Positions 9,439 through 18,107 of a stretch of 64,000 bases of DNA are shown here, piece by piece. The notes beneath the pieces were generated by a model. That model had not been told where the DNA came from. It did not search any database and was given only the letters and a program-made list of their open reading frames with translations. Positions within the stretch are counted from its first letter, which is position 1; the number at the start of each line of letters is the position of its first letter. The DNA is from Planctomycetota bacterium (GTDB lineage: Bacteria; Planctomycetota; UBA1135; UBA2386). The translations under genes were made by a program, and so were the position numbers. The stretch spans positions 1-64,000 of the forward strand of contig JAEUHR010000059.1 in assembly GCA_016794425.1 (NCBI GenBank), given 5' to 3'.

Positions 9439-9639
9439 GCGGTGGCGGTGGTGGAGAGAGCGACGGGCCGCGCGGCAGGCGCGGGCAACCGTCGATCGGC
9501 CGCGCATCGCCTGCCGCCTGAGGGTTCGCAGTCGGCGGAAATTGCCGACCGCGGCGCCGCCGCGACGCGGCCGGCCGCATCGCGGCTTCGCGGCGGCGGC
9601 CCTTGACGGCCCGTGCGCTGCGCAACAGCATCGCCGGCC

Positions 9640-10902
9640 ATGCGCCCGCTCGCCGTCGTGTCGTCGTTCGCGTTCTCGGCCGCCGTCGCGGCGCAGACCG
9701 TCACCGGCGACATCGCGGTGACCGGCTTCTCGACCAACGCGTTCGGCGTGGTCGCCGCCGGCGGCGGCGTCACCGGCTACGCGACGACGGGCTTCCTCGG
9801 CACCGGCCCAGCGACGTCGCAGGCGATACTGTGGGACCGCGCGCAGCCGAACGAGTTCCTGATCGGCGGCTTCGGCTTCGTCGGCCGCGCGACCGTGCTG
9901 GGCCCCGGCTCGGTGGTCTGGACGCTGATCACCAACGCGGTCGGCATCGTCTCGCAGATGACGCTGCTCGACGGCGGGCTGGTCGTGTTCGTCGACTCGG
10001 GTACGAGCCAGGTGCGGCTGCTCGATCCGGCTGCGGGCACCGTGACCGACCTGACCAGCGGCGCGCAGCCGTGGGGCGCCGACGCGAGTTCGGGCAGCGT
10101 CGATCCGCGGAACGGCGACCTCGTCGTGGGCGGCAACGCCGGCATCTGGCGCGTGCCGTTCGCCGGCGGCACCGCGGTGCCGGTCGCGACCGGCCTCGGC
10201 GGCTACGTGACCGCGATCGCGTTCGATCCGACCAACGGCGACGTGATCGCGACCGTGCTGACCGTCAACCGCGTGATCCGGATCGACGGCAACGGCGCCG
10301 TCACCGACGTCGCGCCGCCGTTCTCGGTGCCGGGCCCGAACGCGCTCGCCGTCGATCCGAACGGCGACTTCGTCACCGGCGGCGGCACCGGCCAGGTCTG
10401 GCGCGTGCCGCGCGCCGGCGGTGCGCCGGTGTTCCTGGCCAACAACACGAGTCCGCCGAACGCGGTCAACGGCCTCGCCGTGGTCGGCGGCGGCGGCTTC
10501 GGCATCCCGTTCGGGCAGGCCTGCAACGGCGCCGTCGGGCCGGCGCAGCTGACCGCGACCGGTTCGTACGTGGTCGGCGCGACGGTCACGACCACGTCGA
10601 CCAACCACGCGCCGAACGCGCTCGGCGTGCTGGTGCTGGGGGTGTCCGACACCGACTGGCTCGGCACGCCGCTGCCGGCGCTGCTCGACCCGCAGCTCGG
10701 CACCGTCGGTTGCAGTCTGTGGGTCAGCGGCGACACGCTGCAAGCCGGCATCGCGTCGGCAGGTTCGCCGGCCGTGCTGCAATACCAGGTGCTGCTGCAG
10801 CCGATCATCGCCGGCTTCCGCTTCTACGCGCAGCACGTCTGCCTCGAAGCGGTGCCCGGCGGCCTGTCGTGGTCGAACGGGCTCGCGTTCCGCGTGCCGT
10901 GA
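9640..10902 (+). CDS. Secreted NHL/SMP-30-like beta-propeller protein
   Basis: A 420-residue protein. The ATG at 9640 gives a signal peptide (MRPLAVVSSFAFSAAVAAQ). Repeats of the type DPTNGDV...RIDGNGAVT and ALAVDPNGDFV...VWRVPRAGG (about 130-290) are typical of NHL or SMP-30-like propellers. The C-terminal 120 residues hold the pattern ALGVLVLGVSDTDW...GCSLWVS, related to the tail of the Kelch protein at 30970-32340. It diverges from the lipoprotein at 7225-9438 over a 200-bp promoter-containing gap. Confidence 0.8.
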   Translation: MRPLAVVSSFAFSAAVAAQTVTGDIAVTGFSTNAFGVVAAGGGVTGYATTGFLGTGPATSQAILWDRAQPNEFLIGGFGFVGRATVLGPGSVVWTLITNAVGIVSQMTLLDGGLVVFVDSGTSQVRLLDPAAGTVTDLTSGAQPWGADASSGSVDPRNGDLVVGGNAGIWRVPFAGGTAVPVATGLGGYVTAIAFDPTNGDVIATVLTVNRVIRIDGNGAVTDVAPPFSVPGPNALAVDPNGDFVTGGGTGQVWRVPRAGGAPVFLANNTSPPNAVNGLAVVGGGGFGIPFGQACNGAVGPAQLTATGSYVVGATVTTTSTNHAPNALGVLVLGVSDTDWLGTPLPALLDPQLGTVGCSLWVSGDTLQAGIASAGSPAVLQYQVLLQPIIAGFRFYAQHVCLEAVPGGLSWSNGLAFRVP

Positions 10903-10923
10903 ACGACGCGGCGCCGGCGCCGG

Positions 10924-13900
10924 TCAGCGGCGCGCGGCGTCGCGCACCGCGGCGAACGCGGCGGCGGCGCGGACGCGCGTGAGGTCCGGGTCGGCCTCGA
11001 CGGCGGCCAGGTCGCAACCACCCAGCGCGAGGCAGCGCCCGACCAGTTCGGCGCCGGTCGCGGCGGCGGGTGCCGCGATCGCCGGCAGCGCCGCGGCGCG
11101 GTCGCACCACTCCGCCAGCTGCAGCAGGGCCGGGCCACACTCGGCGAACGTCTCGGTGAGCCGGCGGACCGCCGCGAGCAGCGCCGCACCGTCGCCGCGG
11201 TCCAGCAGGATCTGCAGCCACGCCGCGGTGGCGCGCAGCAGCCGGTCGCGGTTGCGTTCGGAGGCGCGCGCGCGGAACGACGGCGTGTAGCCAGCGACCG
11301 CGGCTTCGGCCGCCGCCGCGGCCGCGGCGAGGTCGCCGGCCGCGCGCTCGACCGCGACCAGCACGTCCTGCGTCTGCGCGACCATCACCGCGACCATCGC
11401 CGCCATCGACGGATCCTGCGCATCGCCCCAGCCGATCGCTTCGCGCAGGAGCCGCCGGGCTTCGGCCAGCACGGCGGCGCGGCGCGGGTCGTCGGCCGGC
11501 AGGCGGCTGGCGAGCAGCGCCAGCGCGTCGCCGTCGATCCGGGCGCCGTTCCAGTCCTGGTCGATGGCGTCTGGACGGGCCACCTCGGCGAGCACGCGGT
11601 CGACGTCGCCGAGGCCGGCCCACGCGCGCAGGCGCACGCGCGCCATGCGCAGCGCGTAGGTGCCGGGGCGCGCCTGGGAAGCAGCCTCGATCGCCGCGGC
11701 CTCGGCCAGCACCTGGTCGGCGACCGCCAGCGCGTGCTGCCACTCGTCCACCTGCACCAGCAGTTCGGCGTACTCGGCGCGGCGATCGGCGAGGTTGCGG
11801 CGCAGGTCGTGCAGCGCCGGTTCGGCGGCGGCCAGCGCCTCGGTCTCGGCGACCGCCTGCTGCTGCGCCGCGACCGCTTCGGCCAGGCGGCCGGCGGCCC
11901 GGTGGTTGGTCGCCCGCAGCGCCCAGGCCACGGTCAGCGGCAGCCGCGCATCGCGCTGCGCGCGCGACTCGGCGCTCTGGGCCTGCAGCAGCTCGATGCC
12001 GCGCTGCAGTGCCGCTTCGATCGCGGCCGAGTCGACGTCGGCGCCGAAGCGCCGCGGGTATTCGAGGATCCGCGCTTCGTTGATCACGACCTTGCCGAGC
12101 AGACCGCGGAAGTCGCCGCCGTCGGTGCGCGCGACGACGGTCTCCATCGCGGTCACCGCTTCGCGGATCGCGGCGCGGGCACGCGCGTCGTCGCCGGTCT
12201 GCAGCCGCAGATCCGCCAGCGTGTGCAGCACGATGCCGAGGCGCTTCGGGCCTTCGATCAGGGCCGGGTGGTTGGCGCACAACCAGCGCTGCTGCTCGGC
12301 TGCCAGTTCGAGCAGTTCCCCCGCCGCGTCGAACTGCTGCAGGGCGGCCAGCAGCACGGCCAGCAGCTGCGCCGGGTCGACCAGCGCACGGCGTTCCTGC
12401 GCGGTGCAGCGGTGCCAGGTGTCCTCGAACAGCGGCAACAGCCGGTTCGCGCGTTCGCGCGCGGCGTCGAGTTCGCCCATCTGCCGCACCAGCGACGCGT
12501 GTTCGATCGCGATCGACAGCGCCTGCGAGTGTGCCTGCGGCGCGGCGTCGCGGCCGGCCTGCAGCACCGGCTCGGCCAGCAGCAGCGCGGTCTCGTACTC
12601 GCGGCGCGCGGCCGACGGGTCGCGGCGCCCGACGATGCGCGCCAACTGGCTCGCCACGGCGAGGTGGGCCCCGACGCTCGCGGTGGCCGCCGGGCCGGTC
12701 AGCGCCTGGAACTCGGTCCGCGCCGCGCGCGCCAGGGTCTCGGCGTCGGCGAGCCGGCCGAACGCCAGCAGCGCCTGCGCGCGCATCGCGTCCACGTTGG
12801 CGATCTGGTCGCCGATCGGGAACTGCTGCCGCACGCCGTCGAAGCCGGCACGCGCGCGTTCGAGCACCTCGATCGCGCCGGCGTGGTCGCCTAGCAGGTA
12901 GCGGATCCGGCCGACGCGCGCCGCGGCACGCGCGATGCGCAGCTGCAGGCGCGGTTCGTCGCTGCGCGACGCGGCTATGGTCTCGTAGAACGACAACGCT
13001 TTCTCGAGCGCGTGGCGGCGCACCTCGTCCATCTGCGGCTCGTCCGCGAGCTGCTGGTCGCCGAAGAACACCAGCTGCTCGATCGCCGCGACCGCGTTCT
13101 GGTAGTCGAGGTCGGACTGGCGCGCGCTGGCCGCCGCGGCGCGATAGCCGGCCCAGCTGACCGCGAGCCCGGCCGAGAGCGCGATGCCGACCGTGGCAAG
13201 GGCCAGCACCTGCACGCGGTTGCGCGCGACGAACTTGGTCCAGCGGTACCACGTGCTCGGCGGGCCGGCCAGTACGGGTTCCTGCCGCAGATGGCGCTGC
13301 AGGTCGGCGGCGAGTTCGCCGGGCATGCCGTAGCGGCGGTTGCGGTCGCGTTCGAGCGCGCGCAGCGTGATCCAGTCCAGGTCGCCGCGCAGCCGGCGCT
13401 GCAGCTGCGGCAGGTCGGCGCGGCGCGACGAAGCCGCCGTGTGCACGGTCGTCAGGCCGGTGACGCGGCGCGACGGCGCCGGCGTCTCGAAGCCGAGCAG
13501 GATCCGCGGCAGTTCGCCGGCGGTGGCGCGGCGCAGCAGAGTCGAGTCGATCGGCAGCGTGCCGGTCAGCAGCTCGTAGAGCACGACGCCGAGGCTGAAC
13601 ACGTCGGTGCGCGTGTCGACGTCCATCTCGTTGGCGGCCTGCTCGGGACTCATGTACTCGGGCGTGCCGAGCACGCGGCCGCGCAGCGTCACGACGCTGT
13701 GCCCGGCCAGGGCCCCGCCGACGCTCTTGGCGACGCCGAAGTCGATCACGATCGGCCACGGTCGCCCTTCGCGGTCGGCGACCAGGATGTTCGACGGCTT
13801 CAGGTCGCGGTGGATCAGCCCCTTGTGGTGCGCGTGCTGGACCGCCTCGCAGACCAGGCAGAACAGCGCGATGCGGTCGTTGACCGACAGCCGCCGTTCG

Positions 13901-14394
13901 TCGCAGTAGCGCGTGATCGGCAGCCCGGACACGTATTCCATGACCAGGAACGGCCGGCCGTCCTCGGTCTGGCCGGCGTCGAGCACCTTGGCGATGTTCT
14001 GGTGGTCGAGCATCGCCAGCGCCTGGCGCTCGAGCGCGAAGCGGGCCAGCACCTCGTGCGTGTCCATGCCGCGCTTGATCACCTTCAGCGCGACGCGGCG
14101 TTCGAGCTCGCCGTCCTGCTCGGCCAGGTAGACCGTGCCCATGCCGCCGCTGCCGAGCCGCTGCCGGATCCGGTACGGGCCGATGTGATCGGGATCTTTC
14201 TCGGCCGGGACCAGCAGGCCGGACGCGCGCAGCCCCTCGAGCCGGTGCCGCACGCGCGCGGCCAGGTCGGCATGGTCGGCGAGCAGCCGTTCCACCGCGG
14301 TCTCGCCGTCCTGCTCGAGCGCCAGGATGCACTGCGCGATCAGTTCGTCGAGCCGCTGCTTGTCCGCGCTGCCACTGGCGCCGCCGTCGGTCAT
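10924..14394 (-). CDS. PknB-type serine/threonine protein kinase with membrane segment and TPR-like sensor tail
   Basis: A 1156-residue protein. The kinase domain spans about 74-350: glycine loop LGSGGMGTVY (80-89), catalytic-site Lys104 (VALKVIK), HRDLKPSN (195-202), DFG (218-220) and GTPEYMSPEQ (243-252). All catalytic residues are present, so it should be active. A hydrophobic helix at about 395-420 crosses the membrane, and the last 730 residues are helical repeats resembling TPRs, presumably sensing or binding partners outside. An N-terminal helical segment (1-65) precedes the kinase, as is common in planctomycete kinases. No partner phosphatase is adjacent. Confidence 0.93.
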   Translation of the reverse strand: MTDGGASGSADKQRLDELIAQCILALEQDGETAVERLLADHADLAARVRHRLEGLRASGLLVPAEKDPDHIGPYRIRQRLGSGGMGTVYLAEQDGELERRVALKVIKRGMDTHEVLARFALERQALAMLDHQNIAKVLDAGQTEDGRPFLVMEYVSGLPITRYCDERRLSVNDRIALFCLVCEAVQHAHHKGLIHRDLKPSNILVADREGRPWPIVIDFGVAKSVGGALAGHSVVTLRGRVLGTPEYMSPEQAANEMDVDTRTDVFSLGVVLYELLTGTLPIDSTLLRRATAGELPRILLGFETPAPSRRVTGLTTVHTAASSRRADLPQLQRRLRGDLDWITLRALERDRNRRYGMPGELAADLQRHLRQEPVLAGPPSTWYRWTKFVARNRVQVLALATVGIALSAGLAVSWAGYRAAAASARQSDLDYQNAVAAIEQLVFFGDQQLADEPQMDEVRRHALEKALSFYETIAASRSDEPRLQLRIARAAARVGRIRYLLGDHAGAIEVLERARAGFDGVRQQFPIGDQIANVDAMRAQALLAFGRLADAETLARAARTEFQALTGPAATASVGAHLAVASQLARIVGRRDPSAARREYETALLLAEPVLQAGRDAAPQAHSQALSIAIEHASLVRQMGELDAARERANRLLPLFEDTWHRCTAQERRALVDPAQLLAVLLAALQQFDAAGELLELAAEQQRWLCANHPALIEGPKRLGIVLHTLADLRLQTGDDARARAAIREAVTAMETVVARTDGGDFRGLLGKVVINEARILEYPRRFGADVDSAAIEAALQRGIELLQAQSAESRAQRDARLPLTVAWALRATNHRAAGRLAEAVAAQQQAVAETEALAAAEPALHDLRRNLADRRAEYAELLVQVDEWQHALAVADQVLAEAAAIEAASQARPGTYALRMARVRLRAWAGLGDVDRVLAEVARPDAIDQDWNGARIDGDALALLASRLPADDPRRAAVLAEARRLLREAIGWGDAQDPSMAAMVAVMVAQTQDVLVAVERAAGDLAAAAAAAEAAVAGYTPSFRARASERNRDRLLRATAAWLQILLDRGDGAALLAAVRRLTETFAECGPALLQLAEWCDRAAALPAIAAPAAATGAELVGRCLALGGCDLAAVEADPDLTRVRAAAAFAAVRDAARR

Positions 14395-14482
14395 CGCGGC
14401 GGCATGCTAGCACCGCCGCGCGGGCCGGCGGTGCGTTTCGTGGGGACCGGCGGCGCCAGCGCCCGCCGGATCCGCGCCACGG

Positions 14483-14716
14483 TCACTGCAGCCAGGTCGT
14501 GCTCAGCACGCCGTTGCTGAGCAGGAAGCCGCCGGCTTCGCCGTTGCTCAGCGGCACGCTGCCGTCGAACAGCGCGATCGCCTGCGCCGCGACCACGTTG
14601 CCGGGCGCGAAGAACGCGCTGTCGAACGAGAACGACCACGACAGCGTCGGCGAGAGGCCGACGGTGCCGCCGAGGTCGAGGTCGAGCGTGGTCAGGTAGG
14701 CCTTGCAGCCCGGCAC
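14483..14716 (-). pseudogene. Fragment of an exported protein's C-terminal module
   Basis: The 77 codons match the last 77 residues of the protein at 15996-17960 closely (shared DLDLGGT, FDSAFFAPGNV, AQA-ALFD, NGEAGGFL-SNG, STTW). At the DNA level they are about 80 percent alike by eye. Homology stops at a GTG codon next to the divergent gene at 14767, with no signal peptide or upstream part. It is best read as the remnant of a duplicated gene whose 5' part was lost. Confidence 0.75.
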
Positions 14717-14766
14717 GATCGGCCGGTGGCGTACCGCGGGCGGGCGGACCGCAGTATGGTGGTGGC

Positions 14767-15228
14767 ATGCGCAAGCCGTCGGGTCGCCGGTCCACGTCCG
14801 AGCCGCGCTCGCGCCGCGCGCCGAAGCGGCTCGCCGGCGGCAACCCGCAGATCGCCAAGGCCGATGGCGACGCGCCGGTGCAGGCGTTCCTGGCCGCGAT
14901 GCCGGGCTGGAAGCAGGTGGTCGGCCGGCAACTCGATGCGCTGGTCGTGCGCACGGTGCCCGGCGTGCGCAAGGCCGTGCGCTGGAACACGCCGTTCTAC
15001 GGCGTCGACGGCAACGGCTGGTTCCTCGCCTTCCACTGCTTGACGAGCTACGTCAAGGTGACGTTCTTCCGCGGCACCTCCCTGCGACCGGTGCCGCCCG
15101 AGGCGTCGAAGCACCGCGGCACGCGCTACGCGCACCTGCGCGAGGCCGACGCCGGCGCACTCGACGAGGCGCAGTGGGTCGACTGGATCCGGCAGGCGGC
15201 GGCGCTGCCCGGCGAGCCGCTGTTCTGA
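14767..15228 (+). CDS. DUF1801 domain protein
   Basis: A 153-residue protein with a basic N-terminus. A DUF1801 (YdhG-like) core follows, recognisable from VRKAVRWNTPFYGVDGNGW and the Phe-rich strand after it (about 92-125). The family has a small alpha/beta fold and no firmly established activity. It converges with the methyltransferase gene, with 10 bp between stop codons. The pair sits between a truncated and a complete copy of the same exported-protein tail, which suggests they arrived by insertion. Confidence 0.75.
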   Translation: MRKPSGRRSTSEPRSRRAPKRLAGGNPQIAKADGDAPVQAFLAAMPGWKQVVGRQLDALVVRTVPGVRKAVRWNTPFYGVDGNGWFLAFHCLTSYVKVTFFRGTSLRPVPPEASKHRGTRYAHLREADAGALDEAQWVDWIRQAAALPGEPLF

Positions 15229-15238
15229 CCGCGCGGTG

Positions 15239-15985
15239 CTACCTGGCGGCGAGGTCGGCGACCACGAGCCGGTAGCCCAGGTCCAGTTCGGCATGCGCCA
15301 GCAGATGGCCGTGGCGGCGTTGCCAGGCCCCCGAGCGCAGGTCGTTCGCGAGCCGGTCCATACGGGCTGCCACGTCGGGCACCCGCGCGAACGACGACAT
15401 CGCGCTGCGCACCGTTGCATCGAGGTAGGCGGTGGGGCGCTGCCAGTAGGCGCCGAGGAAGCCGTCGATGCAGTCGGCGGGGATCGGCACCGGCACGACG
15501 TCGATGCGGCCCCAGGCCCGCGCGTACGCCGACAACGGCGGGAACACGCGGCGGTCGTGCGCGAGCAACTCCGGCACGTAGTCGTCGACGAGCCAGAAGC
15601 CCGGCGCGTCCGGATCCCACGTCAGGCACACGACGCGATGGCGCGCGGTGCGGGCGCACTCGTCGAGGCCGGTCGCCAGTCCGGTCCAGTGGTGCGTGGT
15701 CAGCACCGCCATCGCGGCGTCGAACGTGGCGTCGCGGAACGGCAGCGCTTCGGCGCGCGCCTGTACGAGCCGCTGCCGTGAGCGGCGCTGCTCGATCATG
15801 GCACGCGACGGTTCGACGGCGACGACCGGCACGTCGTCGGGCTCGTAGGAGCCGGCGCCGGCGCCGACGTTGACGACACTGCGGCACGAACTGCCGAGGC
15901 AGGCGCGCAGCCGTTGCGCGATGCGCGGGTCCGGGCGGCGCCGGGTGGCATAGCCGGACCCGATCGAGTCGTAGAGTTCGGCCAT
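15239..15985 (-). CDS. Class I SAM-dependent methyltransferase
   Basis: A 248-residue protein. Motif I is VVNVGAGAGSYEP (about 37-49), followed by the acidic strand end VVAVEPS and the motif II-like region ATFDAAMAVLTTHHW (about 87-101). These are signatures of the UbiE/Methyltransf_11 fold. The His-His-Trp following motif II is typical of small-molecule methyltransferases, but the substrate cannot be told. The stop is 10 bp from the downstream convergent gene. Confidence 0.85.
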   Translation of the reverse strand: MAELYDSIGSGYATRRRPDPRIAQRLRACLGSSCRSVVNVGAGAGSYEPDDVPVVAVEPSRAMIEQRRSRQRLVQARAEALPFRDATFDAAMAVLTTHHWTGLATGLDECARTARHRVVCLTWDPDAPGFWLVDDYVPELLAHDRRVFPPLSAYARAWGRIDVVPVPIPADCIDGFLGAYWQRPTAYLDATVRSAMSSFARVPDVAARMDRLANDLRSGAWQRRHGHLLAHAELDLGYRLVVADLAAR

Positions 15986-15995
15986 CGGGCGGGTG

Positions 15996-17960
15996 CTACT
16001 GCGGCCAGGTCGTCGAGCGCACGCCGTTGCTGAACAGGAAGCCGCCGGCCTCGCCGTTGACCTGCGGGAACGCCGGATCGAACAGCGCGACGGCCTGCGC
16101 CGCGATCACGTTGCCGGGCGCGAAGAACGCGCTGTCGAACGCGAACGTCCAGGTCAGGGTCGGGGCGACGTTCAGCGTGCCGCCGAGATCGAGGTCGAGC
16201 GTCGCGATCCAGGTGCTGCACCCCGGCACCGTGGTCAGGATGCCGGCGAGGTCGAAGCCGCCGGGCAGCGGGTTCACGCTCAGGAACATCGTGCCGACGT
16301 AGATGCCCGCGCCCGGCGCGAACTCGGGCACGCTGGTGGCCGTGTAGCTGACCAGCGTGCTCGGGTTGATGACCGGCCGCGGCGCCGCGGTCAGCGCCAT
16401 CGGTGCGGGGTCCGGCGCCAGCACCAGCGGCAGCGCCGAGGCCAGCGGTGTCGACACCGGCGTCAGGCCGGCGCCGGCCAGCGTGCAGCCGACCAGCACG
16501 TCGCTGGTCGAGTTGCTGCCCGACAGCGAGGTCCAGAGCATCGTCACCGTGCCGGAGGCCATGTCGATCTGCCACTGGTAGGTGCTCGGCGCGATCGTCG
16601 GCGAACCGACCCCGCACTCGACGCCGTCGAACGTCACGTACAGCACGCCGCCGAGCTCTTCCCACTGGATCTTGCCGCTGCCGGACTCGACGGGGTTCTG
16701 GTTGAACCACGTGTACCAGGCGAGCCCCGGTTGCGTCGCGGTGCTCGCCAGCGTGGCCGTCGACGACGTGCCCTGGTTGCCCTCGGCACCGGCGGTCAGC
16801 ACACCCTCGGACGACACCGTCCATGCGGTCGCGACGCCGCCCGGAACCGGGATCGGCGCCGACGGCGTGAACGTGCCGGTGGTCGCGGTGCCGTCGGCGA
16901 CGACCGTGGCACCGGCGGTCGGCGCGACCCAGAGCCCTGCGGCGACGCCCGGCAGCCAGGTGGCCGTGTAACCGGTGCCGGTCAGCGCGAACTGCAGCGC
17001 GTTGCCGTCGAGCGCCGCCTTCGCGCCCGGCACGTCGCCGAACAACTGCAGCAGGTTCGACGAATCGATGCCCCAGTCGTGGCAGCCGACGCCGTACGGC
17101 TTGTGGCAGGCCCAGTCGGTGGCGACCGGATTCAGCTGGTAGCAGCTGCCGGCGTAGACCTGGGTCGACGTCGACGTCGACGGGTCGTAGACGAACGCGC
17201 CGGCGCTGCCGGTCCACAGCACGTTGCCGTTGGCGAGTTCGTAGACGCCGCGCGCGCTGGTGCCGGCGAACTGCAGCAGCACGTTGCCGTTCGCGGCGTC
17301 GAGCTTCGTCACGCCGCTCGGCGTCGAACTGCTGGCGACCCAGACGTTGCCGTCCGACGCGACCCCGACCTGGTGCGCGAAGTTCACGCTGGTCGAGTTG
17401 TGGAACGTGCCGAGCGAGACGCCAGCCGTCGTGTAGCGGTGCACGTCGTCGAGGCCGCTGCTGCCGGTCACGAGCAGGTCGCCCTGGAACGGCACCACGC
17501 CGAACGGCGAGTTGATGCCGGCCAGCGCGTAGGTCGCGAGCCAGTTGCCCGCCGCATCGAACGTGGTCAGGGAGTTCGGCGTCGCGCCGTTGCCGCCGCC
17601 GTCGTTGCAGGCGTAGACGACGCCGTTGTGGAACACCATGCCGCGCACGTTGTCGAGGCCGCCGCCGGGGAACGTCGGCCCGATGTCGCCGAGCCAGTTG
17701 CCGCAGTGGTCGTAGCGCTTGATGCGGTCGCCGATCTGCTGGCTGACCCAGATCTCGCTGCCGACCTCGATCGCCGAGACCTGGATGAGCGTGTCGATCG
17801 CGAACTGGTTGGCGCCGATCAGGCTGCCGTCGACCGGGCTGAACGCGACGATCGAGTCGGTGCCGGTGTCGGTCGTGATCAGCATCTGCTGCGCCGTGGC
17901 GTGGCCGGCGAGTGCCAGGGCACAGGTGAGGAACGTCGAGGTTGGCTGCAGGCGGTTCAT
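15996..17960 (-). CDS. Secreted propeller-like protein with choice-of-anchor-type tail
   Basis: A 654-residue protein. The start at 17960 gives a signal peptide (MNRLQPTSTFLTCALALAGHATAQ); the longer frame upstream has no export signal. Residues 25-330 contain NHL-like repeats (SPVDGSLIGANQFA, GLDNVRGMVFHNGVVYACND, ELANGNVLWTG). The final 120 residues carry GIYVGTMFLSVNP...FDSAFFAPGNV...GGFLFSNG, duplicated as the fragment at 14483-14716. Likely a surface or secreted binding protein; ligand unknown. Confidence 0.8.
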   Translation of the reverse strand: MNRLQPTSTFLTCALALAGHATAQQMLITTDTGTDSIVAFSPVDGSLIGANQFAIDTLIQVSAIEVGSEIWVSQQIGDRIKRYDHCGNWLGDIGPTFPGGGLDNVRGMVFHNGVVYACNDGGGNGATPNSLTTFDAAGNWLATYALAGINSPFGVVPFQGDLLVTGSSGLDDVHRYTTAGVSLGTFHNSTSVNFAHQVGVASDGNVWVASSSTPSGVTKLDAANGNVLLQFAGTSARGVYELANGNVLWTGSAGAFVYDPSTSTSTQVYAGSCYQLNPVATDWACHKPYGVGCHDWGIDSSNLLQLFGDVPGAKAALDGNALQFALTGTGYTATWLPGVAAGLWVAPTAGATVVADGTATTGTFTPSAPIPVPGGVATAWTVSSEGVLTAGAEGNQGTSSTATLASTATQPGLAWYTWFNQNPVESGSGKIQWEELGGVLYVTFDGVECGVGSPTIAPSTYQWQIDMASGTVTMLWTSLSGSNSTSDVLVGCTLAGAGLTPVSTPLASALPLVLAPDPAPMALTAAPRPVINPSTLVSYTATSVPEFAPGAGIYVGTMFLSVNPLPGGFDLAGILTTVPGCSTWIATLDLDLGGTLNVAPTLTWTFAFDSAFFAPGNVIAAQAVALFDPAFPQVNGEAGGFLFSNGVRSTTWPQ

Positions 17961-18107
17961 GGGCAAGGAACGGGCAAGGGAAGCCACCCAGCATCGGCGG
18001 ATCCGCGGGCAGCGCCAGGGGCTGGGCCGGGGTCGGGGCCACATTCCCGAGGCGCAGCGCGATCTCCCCGTTCCCAGGACGGGCGGCCCCGGTCCGCGCC
18101 GACCGGG

